Source of the DNA: Echiichthys vipera
Taxonomy: Eukaryota; Chordata; Actinopteri; Perciformes; Trachinidae
Length of the DNA stretch: 64,000 nt
NCBI GenBank assembly: GCA_963691815.1
Contig: OY829656.1
Location: forward strand, 12,628,412-12,692,411
Reading direction: 5' to 3'
The stretch's first letter is position 1; each line of letters begins with the position of its first letter. A program made the translations under genes and the position numbers. The notes below the pieces were generated by a model. That model was not told the origin of the DNA, ran no database searches, and was given only the letters and a program-made list of their open reading frames with translations. This document shows positions 13,976-26,700 of the stretch, in pieces.

Positions 13976-14656
13976 ATTTGGGTTTCTACTAAAAGATGTT
14001 TACAAAAAAATTAATATACATTATTTTCCTCATACTGTTTGTCTGAATATTTATTTCTGGGTCTTCAGAATCAGAATCAGATTCAGAAAAACTTTATTGT
14101 CCATTGCAAAGCATTGACAATTTGTCTGTGACGAGGCTCACAGATAGATAACACATGTTAAAAATACATACACAGACATAACGACGTAAAATGCAGTAAG
14201 CTATACAACACACAGAAATCTAAAAACACTTGCTGTATGGTATAGGTGAGTCAAACCCTTAAGATGTATTAATAATGTTGACTGGTACCGTGCAACGGCG
14301 GCCAGATAGGAGGAGTTGAAATTATATGTAGATAGGATGAAACTCATTGTGTATAATGATGTTGGCTTTCCTGCATCTGTGCGCTCTGTGTCTCTACACC
14401 ATCATTGCAGCAGAAGAATGACTGTAACAGCACTGTAGTGGTACTTTTTACATATATATAGTATAGTTGTGACATCACAACAATGCAGAAGTCCTGACGG
14501 CTCGTTTAAAAACATAGTTTCTGAATACAGGCTGTGTGCATCTCTCTGTGGATTGAGTGTTTTGATACTTTCACAGTATTTATATAGCACCTCGACCTGC
14601 GTTACAATCCAAATAGACATGGATATCTCACTTTTTTACAATATGGGACCTTAAAT
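13976..14656. mobile_element. MITE-like interspersed repeat, copy 3, split by an insertion
   Basis: Left part (about 13976-14060: GGGTTTCTACTAAAAGATG to GTCTGAATAT) and right part (about 14366-14656: CACCATCATTGCAGCAG to ACAATATGGGACCTTAAA) align with copies 1 and 2. The DNA between is foreign to the repeat. Confidence 0.6.
14066..14365. mobile_element. Retroelement-like fragment nested in MITE copy 3
   Basis: Begins CAGAATCAGAATCAGATTC followed by ACTTTATTGTCCATTGC, the usual reversed 3' end of a fish LINE/SINE that I recall from many teleosts. About 300 bp, no coding capacity. Exact ends not resolved. Confidence 0.5.
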
Positions 14657-17600
14657 AGAGTCTTTTTTATTAAGATTATGGAAATTAATACAAATACATA
14701 ACACAAATTACATATTTTCAATACCACTGTTCTGCACTAGTCAAAGGCACAGTAACAATGCCTCCCTGATAAAGACGACTGCCAGTAACTGCAGGCAAAG
14801 AGCAGGACCTTGCAAATACTTGTTTCTTTTCTTTAGGCAGCCCCACCTGCAAACACCTTAAAACTAATCTGATGTGACAGTGCAGATACGCTGCCAAACA
14901 TTGACAATAATGAGTGATGATCCACAATAGGCATTAGACCGAAGACTGTTGCCTAGGCTGCTGTTTATATACTTCAGCCACAATTTATTACCCAAAGCTC
15001 TGGTAGGGCTAAACACTGCATAAAAGCTGCTTTATAAAAAATTCTCGCTTTAAAGTCTTTTAGATAGCGTGTTTGTTAGAACCCTCTGAATCTTACTTTA
15101 CTTCTTCCACAATAAAAGTTTTAGGATTTCTCCCAGGTCCCATTTGTTTTATCCATGGCTATTTCCAAAAAGTAAACACATTCCCTTTTCATTCAGCCAT
15201 GGCATGAATATAATTAGAGGTTTAGCCTGTGCTACCTCAAAGGGGCCACTGCCCTTCCAAAAGATCAGCTTTATGTACCCTTAAATGGAGGTCATTTATT
15301 TGTGTTAAATAATGTGGTCCTCATTGAAAAACGGTTCTCACTCTACTCCCATAGTAGTAGCCGGCAGGCAAACTCTGACTTGCCTCTGAGTCTTTGTCTT
15401 CATAGATTTATCCCATTAATTGTGTAAACTACAAATAAATCCTCTCGTGACCCAATCAATCATCATCATCATCACATCATCGCCTAACTTGGTTAGTGGG
15501 TATTTAAACTCTTTTAGATCATGATTTATAGCATGACGTGAGGATAATGTTTCCTGACAGACCTACATGCTGGCATGTAGAAATGTTGGTTGATCATGTC
15601 AGTACTTGCCTAACGTTCAACGATATGCAGTAAAGGAAGTAAAAGGACATTAAGCACATTTCCTGTACAAATAAAAAATCACTTTCCCCCCAAAGAATCA
15701 AACTGACAAAATGCAAGCAGACAAAGCAACTCCTTTATGGAGGGGGTATGGTGTCAGAGGGAGTTTACATAAAATATTCTGATGCTTTGGACCTCTGTCA
15801 TGTCTCCAATGCTATTGACCTGTTGGCAAGCTTTACCTCCTAGTGCTAACACTTCAATGAAAACCTCATGAGGCCACGGTAAATTTGTCCCAAAGAAAAG
15901 ATGTCCATGAACAGTGCTGATCGTGTTGAGGCCCGTGACTATTGTTGCCATCTGCTCACTATTTCCTCCTGCAAAGAAGATAATTGAATCCGAAATCACT
16001 TTTCTCTCTTGGTGTAAGAGTGAGGGTCATGTCTGTCACTGCAGTCTCCACCACAATAGTTTGGGCCCTTGTTTGTGTTCTTTATAGAGCTATTTTTCCC
16101 CTGGCTGTCTGCAACATGTTGCAACATCTGCCCCTAACTCTCCAGATCAATATGGACCATCTAATCACCTGCCACACTTAATTAAAACCCCTTCATCGCT
16201 TTTATAAGAGGCATCAAAGGGCACCGTACCCAAAGGGGGTCATGCAGATAAGACTTTCATGGTGTGCTTTGCAGGGCCTTTGCACAATAGAGGATGCTTA
16301 AAATCTTTAAGCTGGTTTGGTGAAAATAGGTCAGTGTTGGCAGCTGTGGGTAATGTGTCCCAGGCCTGGCCTGTGGTCCAGCATGCTGCTCGCCATATTT
16401 AACACCCTTTGTGCCATCCTCTCGGCACTAATCTGTCTTTTCACTGAGTGTTAAAATTAATTTGCAGTGATTTCTATGACGGCACAGGCATCGTTAGGAA
16501 ACCTCAAAGGGGCTACAAAATGGACAGGTTGCCAATAGTCTGCCTTTGTCCTTGGTCTGCCCCTTTCTAAATACCCATGACAGCAGCTTTGAAATGCCTG
16601 TCTGATGAGGCTCAGATGCTCTGGCTGCGGACATCACAGTGACCGTACTTGTCTGGCTGTGAAAAACATCTCATGACAGAGACAAACCCAGAGCAGCAAA
16701 CAATACCACGGACTGGATTCCAAAACTGCCCGAGTCAGAACCCAGCCTGCATTGGTCAGTGATGTATCATGATAATCTGTGTTGGCTCTGAAATTACAGA
16801 AACAACTTAATTTGATTTTATTTTATTTCCTCAAAGCTATCTCAAAAGTGCAAGTCCCAAAAGAGAACCAGTGAAAAGAGATAACTGTATCACTTCAGAG
16901 TACTTGGCATCTTTACAAAATGGTATTCCCATGGGAAAACTGTTTAGTTGAAGCGTTCCAGTGGTGCTCATAACGCCATTAATTGTGTGCAGGGAGAGTT
17001 AGAGAAAGGGCTAGCCATGGAGAGCCCCAGAGGAAGCCACATCTTGTAAAGCAGGTTCGTGTAAGCTTGCCACAGTCTGCTGTGTTTGTATGGAGTCATG
17101 GCTTCTCTGGCTCACATCTTCTGTCTTTTATTCTTTCTTTGTCTTTTATCTTTCTTTATTTAATATTTCTCTCTGTGTTTAACTCTCTCACTCTCCACCC
17201 CTCACACATAAACTGTCTCTCATTGTCTTATCCCGACTATAAAACAAAACAGAGCGAATTAATGACACAAACATTTCTGACATTTGCAGGAGTGAGGGCC
17301 CCTTCTCTCTGTCAGCCTCACTCTCACTCTATAAAAAAAGATAAACCTATAAACTTGGGGAGTAGGGAGACGGTAGAATCAGAGAAGGAGAGAAAAAGAG
17401 AGCAAAAGAATAAAAGTGAGAGGAGGCCAGTTGTCGGTGGGTGTGGTGGGAGAGTTCCTCTCAATCAAATTAAACTTCCATCTCTGTAAAGACATACTCA
17501 GATTCCAGCGAGCCAATCAGCCAATCTAAGACAAATGATTTTGTTTAGCTTTCCTGCCACACTGGGCGTGGGAACAGCACAGATTCTCATAAAAAAGAGC

Positions 17601-18060
17601 CTGTAAATTATTTCCCTCCTGCTTCAAAGACCTGAACAACAAAAAAGGTTTGTGTTTATGTGTGGTGTTTCTGCGTTGTTGTCTTTGAGTCTGTTGGTCT
17701 CGGCTGGGTTCTACTGTGCATGTGTGAGTGTAAACACTATTTGGGATCTACAGCTGTCCGCTCACGTGCGACAGCCTGAGAGTAACAAATACAAAAGGAT
17801 GCCGTCTTTCATTCTCATAGATAAATAAAACTGTTCGAGGGTCATTTAAACCAGGGGGGTCCTGTTGCGTTACACTTTTCTCGAGGCAGCATTCTGATCA
17901 AAGCCATTTGTAAAACCTCTTTCCTCTCCTTTCCCCTATGCGCCACCCTCCCACATCCCACACTCCAACCCCCAAACCACGTCTGCCTTGCTGCTGCTAA
18001 TCATTGGTGGTCTCCTGACTGCCAACAGTAATTGATTAGGGAGCACAGGACTGGTGGGCG

Positions 18061-18135
18061 GGTGGGGGTGGGGGGGGTGGAGGGGAAAGTTCAGCCCAGA
18101 AGTTCTCAAGGTCACTTCCCCCCCCCACCCCCACC
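18061..18135. repeat. G-rich/C-rich inverted repeat
   Basis: A 17-bp G-rich arm (GGTGGGGGTGGGGGGGG, 18061-18077) and its exact complement (18119-18135), 41 bp apart. The G arm could also form a G-quadruplex. Confidence 0.85.
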
Positions 18136-20515
18136 AACCCCTCACCCCCTCCCACCGGACTCCTTTTCTCATGCTATTAGGTATCAGCCACAGGGGAAAC
18201 TGCAAATATTTGGCACACTTGGTCCGACTTCCAAGAGGTTTGGTAGTTGCGAGCACAAACAGGAAGATCTGTGTAAGCAAAATGGATGCATCTGTTTAAG
18301 TGAAACTTTGGTGGTGAAAAGGCTCAATCCGTGATGTGTTGATTTATCGGTGGAATCAGGAACTCAACATCCTCGGTTGACTATGCTTATTTTTGTAGAC
18401 CCCCCTAGCTGCTCTAAGAATGCCGCCGTGTTGTTTGGCCCTCCACGGTTGCTCAACATCCTCGACAATATAAAGAGGTTTGTAGATGTTATTCTGAAGT
18501 AATAACTCCCACCATTCTCCCTGGTTTCACAGGAAGAGGTGACATTCCTTGTCTCTGGAAAGTGACTCATGCTGCTGTCTTGTTTAGTAAATGCAATTAC
18601 AGACTGGTTGAAGCATCCTCCTCTTCTGCGAATTACAGCATAGAAAAAAAAGAAGCCTGTGTGAGTTCTCTCTATGGCCAAACAGGGTTATGTTCACCAC
18701 AGAGCCCCGCCACTGACTATGGACCCAGAGTCTTGATGCCTGTGGAAACATGACTGTCACAGGAAATGTTCAACATGTTTCACTGTGCTGCAGAGGTGAG
18801 GGTGTTTTAGAGAGCAGCCCTCCCAGAGCTGAGAGCTGGTGTTGATGTTGGCTATACACGGTCGCCCGGGGGCTGTCCAGAATCTACCACTCTTTGGTAG
18901 CGAGATCAGTAAAAACACATAGAGCATGCTCAGAAACTCATGGACCTATGTCTGGACATGTAGACTAACTCACCAAGTGCAATGGAGTCCAGTGATGTAA
19001 CTTCACAAATGCATGGAGAAAGTCAAACAAACTCAAGAGGCTAAGTTAAAGACAAATAATTAGAATAGTTTAAAATTGACATTGTTTCTCAGAGAGCGGA
19101 GACTGGTGGGTTTCCATGTCTGTCTTAGTCATCTCTCCCACAGATGGCCCCAGGCTATGGCAGCTGTGAGGCATTCATTTTTGTCTGTCTGTCACTTACA
19201 GTGTGTCCCAACATTTATCACAAGGAACTCATTTTTCATAAATCTGCTAGTAAGGTCACAGATTTTCAGCTAATTTCAAACATATCCTGTATAAAGGAGA
19301 GGGAACTTTAATCCTACATATATCTTTTCGTTCCCCTACTGCTTATGTATATTCAAACAACATGTAAAGGGGATTATGACAAAACTTGATATTCTTGCAA
19401 ATACCAGATCAAGATATCATGAAAGACGGCCTCACTAGGCTGCGAATGAAAAGCACTTGTGTGGTTTAACTTTATCCAGACTTGTGAATACCAGAAGAGG
19501 TCCTTCTAAGAAGTGGTGGGTTCTGTTTTATGTCCTGTTGTGCATCTATTCTTTACTGCCCCCCTTTGTCAGGCATGTAGTATTGACCAGGATTATGTCA
19601 CAGACCCATACTTTCATATCCCCCTTATACAGTACTGTACATGTTTTAACAATGCACAATTTTTCTCACTGCTGCTAACACTGCAGTCATACAATTTATT
19701 CTATAGATTTTTCTCTTGAACGCCTATATTTAACTAGAGGGCAGGTTTCCTTTTTCTAATGCATGTCCTCCTTACCTCTCCAAGGGTAGCTTACTATAAC
19801 TCTCAGCTTGTGTGTGTTTGGGGCTTTTAGCTTTGCTCTGTAATGCTAAAATCTGAGGTAAACTAAACCCAAATAGTTTCTCTTATGCCACTAAATCTGA
19901 GGCCACGTTGGTCACTTCATATGACCCTTTCTGACAGCGGAAATCATCATGTGGGTTTGAGTGACATGGGTATAAAAACTTTTCACTCCACTACAAAGAG
20001 TATTCAGCCCTGCACTAAGTCTGTCAATAGTCAGCTGGCCTCCCACTGAAATCACCTGGAGGTGGTGTAATTTGTTCCTAGCAACTAAGTCTCTCTGGAA
20101 CTTCACTACCTGAAAGGCACTGGGTATCTAGAAAAAACAGAATTAATTACTTTTGCTTCTATCTGCTGCCCATTTGCAGAAATTACTACTGCATGGCAAC
20201 AAATTCTTAATTTGAGAATAGTAACTGTGTTTGAGGTCAGCTTTTATTTGGGAAAAAATAGTCAGTGTTGTTAAAACTCCAATTAAGGGAACCTTTGTGG
20301 TAGCTTCTAATTTAAACGTAGAGCTGAGTTTTCCATATGAACATGGGTAATACATTGCATTGGCACTTACGTTTACGACAGAAGAAATAGATGTAGAATA
20401 ACTTAAAAACAGTAGGAAGTTAATCTAGATTTTACACACTGCAGGCAGGTAAACATGCTTGCTTATTGAAAACGGGCTTGTAAATGCAGGAGCTACGTTT
20501 GTTAAAGGTGGTGGT

Positions 20516-20529
20516 GGGGGGGGGGGGGG
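20516..20529. repeat. G14 homopolymer
   Basis: Fourteen G residues after GGTGGTGGTG-like sequence. Confidence 0.95.
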
Positions 20530-21418
20530 TGACAAATGCTGATGGGGATAGAAATGAAAGAAACTGAGTGAAGTAATGGCAGAGTTAAAGCAACAAACAG
20601 TAGCAGCTTCCTTTCATTCCAAAGAGAGACTGCAAGATGAGAGGAGGATACTAATTATTTCCATCACTCCACTGTCACTTTTTGGGCGTGAGAAAAACAC
20701 ACAGATATCATCTTTTCATACAAGCTCTCAATGTGGGTGGTGTGACAAAAAAGGTTTTAAGGTGATTCTGGATGACTTATCATGTAGCAGGGAACAGGAC
20801 TGGGCCTGTGGAATGGAGGAAATGTCATCTGATGCTATAGGGGTTGTATGAGCCAAACATCTGCCAGCCCATATTCTCACCATTTTCCATACATGCTGTA
20901 AGTCCCCCAACAGATGACCCCCATAGGGATTGAATACTGACTTGTAATAATATGATCAAATGCCCTGACACATGCACAATCATGCATGGACATGTGCACT
21001 AATCCGTACGTACACACAATAATCACAGTAAAGCAATTTACTCTTGTTTTAACTACATTATATAAAGCTAATGCCAAATATTTTATTTTAGAAGAGTGTT
21101 GCTGTGTTATTAGAGCCCTTTGAAACCAGAGCAGTATCCGCAATGATGCTGCTTAACATATCAAAGCCTGCTGATTAAGCCCAGCATTCATTTCAAGTGT
21201 TCACCTGACCCCGAGCATGAATTGGTCCATTTATTACACTCCTCTCCTTAGCAACACATGTTGCAGATGAATGTTTAGTGCGCAGATGCTGTGGCTTTTA
21301 TCACGGCTCACCATTATACCTCCGAGGTGTGGATGGTATTCTCTTCAGTCTACAGAGGTTTATCTGATCAATGGTGTGTTTGGCAGTATAGCCAGTCTAT
21401 GGTCAGGCAGCCACTGCT

Positions 21419-22271
21419 ATGGCAAGTGCGAATGCAGAGAAACAGCGGCCTCGTAGGCACCCAAAGAAAAGAAAGAGCACTCAACGTTTTTCATTCAGGC
21501 TGTTCGGCTGCTCATGTTTGCGAGGTGAGGAGAAGGATCCTCTGCAGGAGCAGGAAGAGAGGATTAATGGGGGCCCTCAGCATCCACACTTGGATCAACA
21601 GGGATCAGGTGAGAGGGAGGTTATCCAGATTACAGTAGAGGATCTGGGGATAGTTAACACCAGCTTTAGCCTGTTCGAGGAAGACCCCCTGATCTTGAGA
21701 AAAAACATGGCCCGGTCAGCCAGCTCCGTGTCTCCCTGCCAGGCTCCCAAAAAGAAGAGACTGAAGCCTCTGTCTTCACTCCCTATAGAGTCCCAGGCTG
21801 AACCTGCCATCACTTCGGCCAGTGGGGAAGATGATGAAGAAGAGGAGGAGGATACGTTGCTGTTTGAGAGTGGCACTGATGGCACGCCAGCATCTGGAAG
21901 CCTCCTGACACCACCTGTCATTAATCTGATTCCACCCACTCCATCTGACGTGGTTGATGATGATCAATTCTTTGACATTAATTCAGAAGAAAGTGTGGCA
22001 AATACATCGGGCAGTGATGGAAATTTTGCTGCTGGTGACCAGGAGAGTTATGAGGAAAAGATGGACGGTGCAGAATCAATGGAGGAATTCACACAGGCTG
22101 AAAATAATGTCAGTGTTGATAATGCAGCTGTGCCTGAAGAAGGCCTAAGTGATGAATCTGGAGAAGAAAAAGAGGCAGTGCCGACCAAAGAGGGGGATGA
22201 AGAGAAAATAAAGCCCAGGTTCTTACATTGTCCTTACCAGGTGGCTCATCTCCCTGAATACCCTCAGAAAA
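21419..22271 (+). CDS. Exon 1 (coding) of SAM/PDZ gene: basic/acidic N-terminal region
   Basis: Encodes residues 1-284 plus the first base of codon 285. The reading frame stays open to a stop at 22324, but a strong donor (GTGAGT at 22272) ends it earlier and gives the phase that exon 2 needs. It holds the NLS-like PKKKRLKP, PKKRK near the start, a Cys pair in CSC (31-33) and the acidic stretch. The 5' UTR and any non-coding first exon upstream could not be delimited. Confidence 0.85.
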
Positions 22272-23696
22272 GTGAGTGCATCTCCAGTGCTGTTTCATTG
22301 AAATCTACTATCTATCTAATCTAAAGATAAATTAGTTGATTTATGTTAAATTAAGTTTCTGGGTTCAATAGCGATGTGCCTTCGTGATGTTTAGCCTAGC
22401 TTAGCAAAAACACTGAAAGCAGCTGGCTTAGCTTTGTCATATGTGCCTTTCAATTACTATAAAGTTGTCCCATTTCGTGTAGAAATAGAAAATAGTCTCA
22501 TTGTGGTTTAACAAGCAATTAGCAGCAGCTGTGCCCAGTGTCTGCATACAGCCACTCAAAAGTATTTTTCCCTATTTTAAATTATAGATTTAACCCAATG
22601 AACAAACCCAAGTGATTCTAATTCAAGAAGGAAAAAAAATAAACAAATGTTTAACTGTTGCACAGTATGATTTCTTCTTTTTAAGTAGGGTAACTGCTAA
22701 TAGAGGCTAAACACACTCTATTACAGTAGGCCTTTTTCACAGAAGGCATTTTGACATGTCACAGTAGGACAGCACAGGTATAATGAAATGAATGATGATT
22801 TGGTATCAGCCTCCTAGTATTTTACATACTGCCTCACTGTCACACTGACTTAAGGAATCTTAAATACAGCTGAGCCATTGTTAGTACTAGTTTCACCTTT
22901 GCTTTTCTTACTATAACATGTAAAAATGCATGCTGTGAAAAAGGTCTATCTCTAGAAAAACACATCGACGCACACAAGATAAGGTTGACAATGTTCTTAT
23001 GTAACTTGAGGTTAAAAAGAAAGAAAGAAAGAAAGAAAATAAGTGTATTTTCCAAAATGTTTTTTATTATTGCAAAGGAACTTGTCAAAAAGGTTGTCTT
23101 GGTTTCTCTATGTCTATGTGGACAGGATAAATATTTTGTCATTTACTGAGCACAACTTGGGTGAGTTGTCTTGAGGTAAATTTGCAAGTATGTGTTTTTA
23201 AACCTTTCTGTTTCCATTTAGGAAAACTCTAGGTGAGAGGTAAACGGCACCAGATGATGGTTCGCTCCATCCAGCTGTTGAGCTCATGTGTTGCCTCTTC
23301 GTTTTGATCTTAGCCCCATTCAGATGAAATTGCAGTCATTATGTGACATGGCTACAGTACCTCGAACGCCTCCTTCGGGAGTTGCAGAAGTTCCCCTTTG
23401 TTGGAATCCCTTTTTAGCCATTGTGTGTATTCCCAGTGCGTGGCTGGGCAGGCGGTTCCCAGGTTTTGGGTTCCTCTGACTCAGCATGCTCTCCTCCCTC
23501 GGTCGTCTCTCAGAGAGCTTAATTTCTTTTCAAACCAGAGGAGGACAATAATACTGGAAACGATAAGCATCGCTTTTGCCTATCCATTACATAAATGTGC
23601 TGAAAAGTTGTGACTCTAAAGCTTTGCTTTAACCCTCTGTGTGTCTGTGTGTGACTGGTTGTCAAACTATGTCACCACACCAAACCTAGATTGCTC

Positions 23697-23732
<36 letters not shown>

Positions 23733-26700
23733 CAAAGATGCAATGTCTTTGTATGTGCTAACCAGTCAAGGGTAAGAGAACTCACTCATGCTTTGACTCG
23801 AGCATGACTGAGCCAACTCAGACTGGGAATGATGTCCATCTCTCCATTACTGGTGATTTCATCCTTTAAGGCAACAACAGGCTGTGTCCCTAAGCATGCC
23901 CAAAATTTCCTGTCCTTCTTTGTTTTGATTGAGCTTTTCCTAGACGACAGGCTGTGTGAAGTCTGAACATGACTGTGGTAGGGTGGGTGTACTGCTACCC
24001 TCCATTAGCATTCTCAGACAACTCTCCATCTTTGTGTCCCTTCTCCCATGCATGATGAAAAGAAGTCACATAGCGAGTCTGGAAATTATTTTCTCAGGAT
24101 TTCATAGACACACTGTTGTGTCTGAGGTCAGCAAGAGGAGGGTGCTCTGACATGTCATCACGTTGAGCCAAGACTCATCGCTTTTCTCACTTGGCTGTTC
24201 TACTCAATACGCTTGTGTTTTGCATGCATAGTGTTCCGAATTTTCTTTGCTGTAGGCCACACTTTATGATCTTCTGCAGAGTGACTCAAGGCCAGCCAGG
24301 TGATGAAGAGAGTGCCAGCTCGCTGCCCCCCTCCTTGTACTCCACTGTCTCTCCAGGACCCAGACAAGATTCCACTGCTGACACACATAAACCAATTACG
24401 CTGTCTTATCTGATCCTGACTCCATCTAAACTCCCATCCATGTCAAACCAGCCTTTCAGAAACAGGCCCCTGAAATGAAAAACATGTGTTTAAGAAATTA
24501 GAGTGAATTTTTTTATTGGGTAAACTATTTGAAAGACTACTGTTTTAAAGGGTAAAGGGGCTAGTTATGCTTTAATCTGTGAAGATATAAAACTTAAAGT
24601 AGTTACAACTCAGAGCTGCAAACATTCCAACATCTATCACATCACAGGGTTGTGTTGACTGAGAAAGCAAGGGCCTAGCATGGATGGCATATTCTCAGCC
24701 TCATTTGTCTTGCTTGTTATGATAGCAGAAAAAAACGATATCAGCTCGCTGACCAAGTGACATTTGGAAAATGTAAGAATATGGGCTTACTGTGGGAAAG
24801 AACTTGGGTTGGTAGAGAAGTATGTCATCAACCAGATGGACGTTAGTATGCATGACAGGTTGCCAAGCAACCCCATCTAGCTGCAACCAGTATAAGCACT
24901 GTCAACAAACCTGGTGACCTGTACGGGAGAAAAAGGCGAAGAAGACCTAAAACCATAAGAATAGAGTGGCTTAAAACAGGGAAAATAAGTACTTTATTAA
25001 GTAGTTTTTTATCCCATACGGTGACTAACTTAGGACTAACAGGGATGAATTCTTATTCATTTGACTTACTGTTTCCATTACTATGCAGATGACGTGTGCA
25101 TCAGAGATGTAAGCTGCTCTGACATGCTGAAAGCTGAACTCTGTCTGCTTCCTCAAGCTGCCAACATGGACACATTTACTCAGCAAAGGGTATGCAGACC
25201 GTATAATGAGCACTATTTCCCCCAAATCTTCTCTCATGATCGCTTCATACTGTAAATGACATGCTCTGTGGGCCACCATGCACCTTTAATGTATTTACGT
25301 AAAGGTATCTACAATTCCTGGAAGAAATGTGCTTTATCTGATTCTCACTATGACAGTGTACAGTATTAGGATTTGAAAATACTTTCTGACTGTGAATTGA
25401 TTAGTCTGGGCTGGATTATCAGTCTGATGTTCGTTGAAACCTATTTTACGTGACAGAGGCCGATAATACGCTCCTGCAGTGTCGGGGACAAGCTGACCAG
25501 GTGTGCCACTTTCCACGCTTTAACCCAGACCACACACCACCAGGAAGAGGAGGGGTTGCCACGACGACGCATTACCGTTGGTGAGTCTGGTAATGGTATA
25601 TTATGGAGAAACAGGATTGTTCTCCATAATACTATTGTTTCAACTGATGTATAGTTAAAAAATAACCTTACAAGTCTCTGTTTTTTTTATGTCTTTCCTG
25701 CAGCATCATATATGCCTCAGTCTAAGGATCAGAATGGAAACTTCCCTGAGAAGGTACTGTAAACCATCAAAGCAGGGCCTTCAGGGTGGCATCAGCACAC
25801 AGCCCAGAGCTGCCGCAATTACAGAATATGCTCTGTTTATATTTCCCAGCTCCCTTGATCTGTCAAAGCAATGACTCTGCAAATAGTCTCAGGATTTTCG
25901 TCATTTGCGTCCAGGATTTGCCAAGCAAGATTGCTTGTATCCTTAGCGATCCATGTGTTAGCTGAAACACAAAACGGAAAGATTTTTTTTTTCTTTTCAA
26001 GGCAAATTGCTTACGTCCTGCACTTATTATCTCAATGCATTATCAACTGTTTTATTTTCCTCTGGTACCCCATGGATTAAATATGAGTATGCAACACGTA
26101 TCTTAAGTAGCCATGCCTCAAACCAGAGCCCCACACTGGGACCCAAATTAGACTAAATGGATTAAACAATTGATTATTTATGTGTCCTTGGTAAATTACA
26201 ATCAAACTGTTTTTTTCTTAAAGTCTCTCTGTCTTATTACACAATAGTAAAATCCCTAAACAAGGAAAATGTCTCACCTCATTTAATCTAATCACTGCAG
26301 TCACCTTGTAAATCCTCTATTGGCAGCAGGGGATAATGTAGTTTTCTTCCCAGGAACACTATAAACAGAGATTCTGTGACTAGGGCAACAATTACATAGA
26401 AACCTGTGTTGAGGTTTAGGTGTCCTTTTTCAAAATGTGTTTACAGTTAAACACACAAAAGTGTTTATTTCTGTTATATGTCGAAACATGGACATCCAAC
26501 ACATTCATACTTACTCCAAATGAATCAGTAACACAATGACAAAATGCCTTGGAGTTTAACCGTGTTGTATCTTGATGTCTTGGCTCCTACAAAATAGGTT
26601 TTCAAATGCAGCAGAGTCTGAATCATCTCTGTGCGTCATGTGCCCCTCCTTGCAATTCCCAACCTTTGCTTACTTTTTGATTAAAAAATAGATACATCTC

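Larger units (their letters stand above)
22272..25088 (+). other. Intron 1 of SAM/PDZ gene
   Basis: 2.8 kb, GTGAGT to TATGCAG. Holds a decayed repeat, two microsatellites and an RFX X-box match. Two protein-like frames inside were considered and rejected as exons. Confidence 0.7.

Noticed and set aside
16983..17489. 168-codon frame on the + strand
   Set aside because: Driven by purine- and pyrimidine-rich simple sequence; no domain, no plausible start context, no splice partners.
23221..23231. 11-nt micro-exon (between TCCATTTAG and GTGAGA)
   Set aside because: Joined to exon 1 it creates an in-frame TAG.
23362..23421. Protein-like frame (YLERLLRELQKFPFVGIPF) in intron 1 of the SAM/PDZ gene
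   Set aside because: It is short, meets a stop at once, has no usable donor, and its phase does not fit exon 1; the exon at 25089 does.
24276..24478. Frame GQPGDEESASSLPPSLYSTV... in intron 1 as a possible extra or last exon
   Set aside because: Using its acceptor (CTTCTGCAG) with exon 1 phase gives an immediate TGA; the open frame needs another phase. An alternative terminal exon cannot be excluded but is unsupported.
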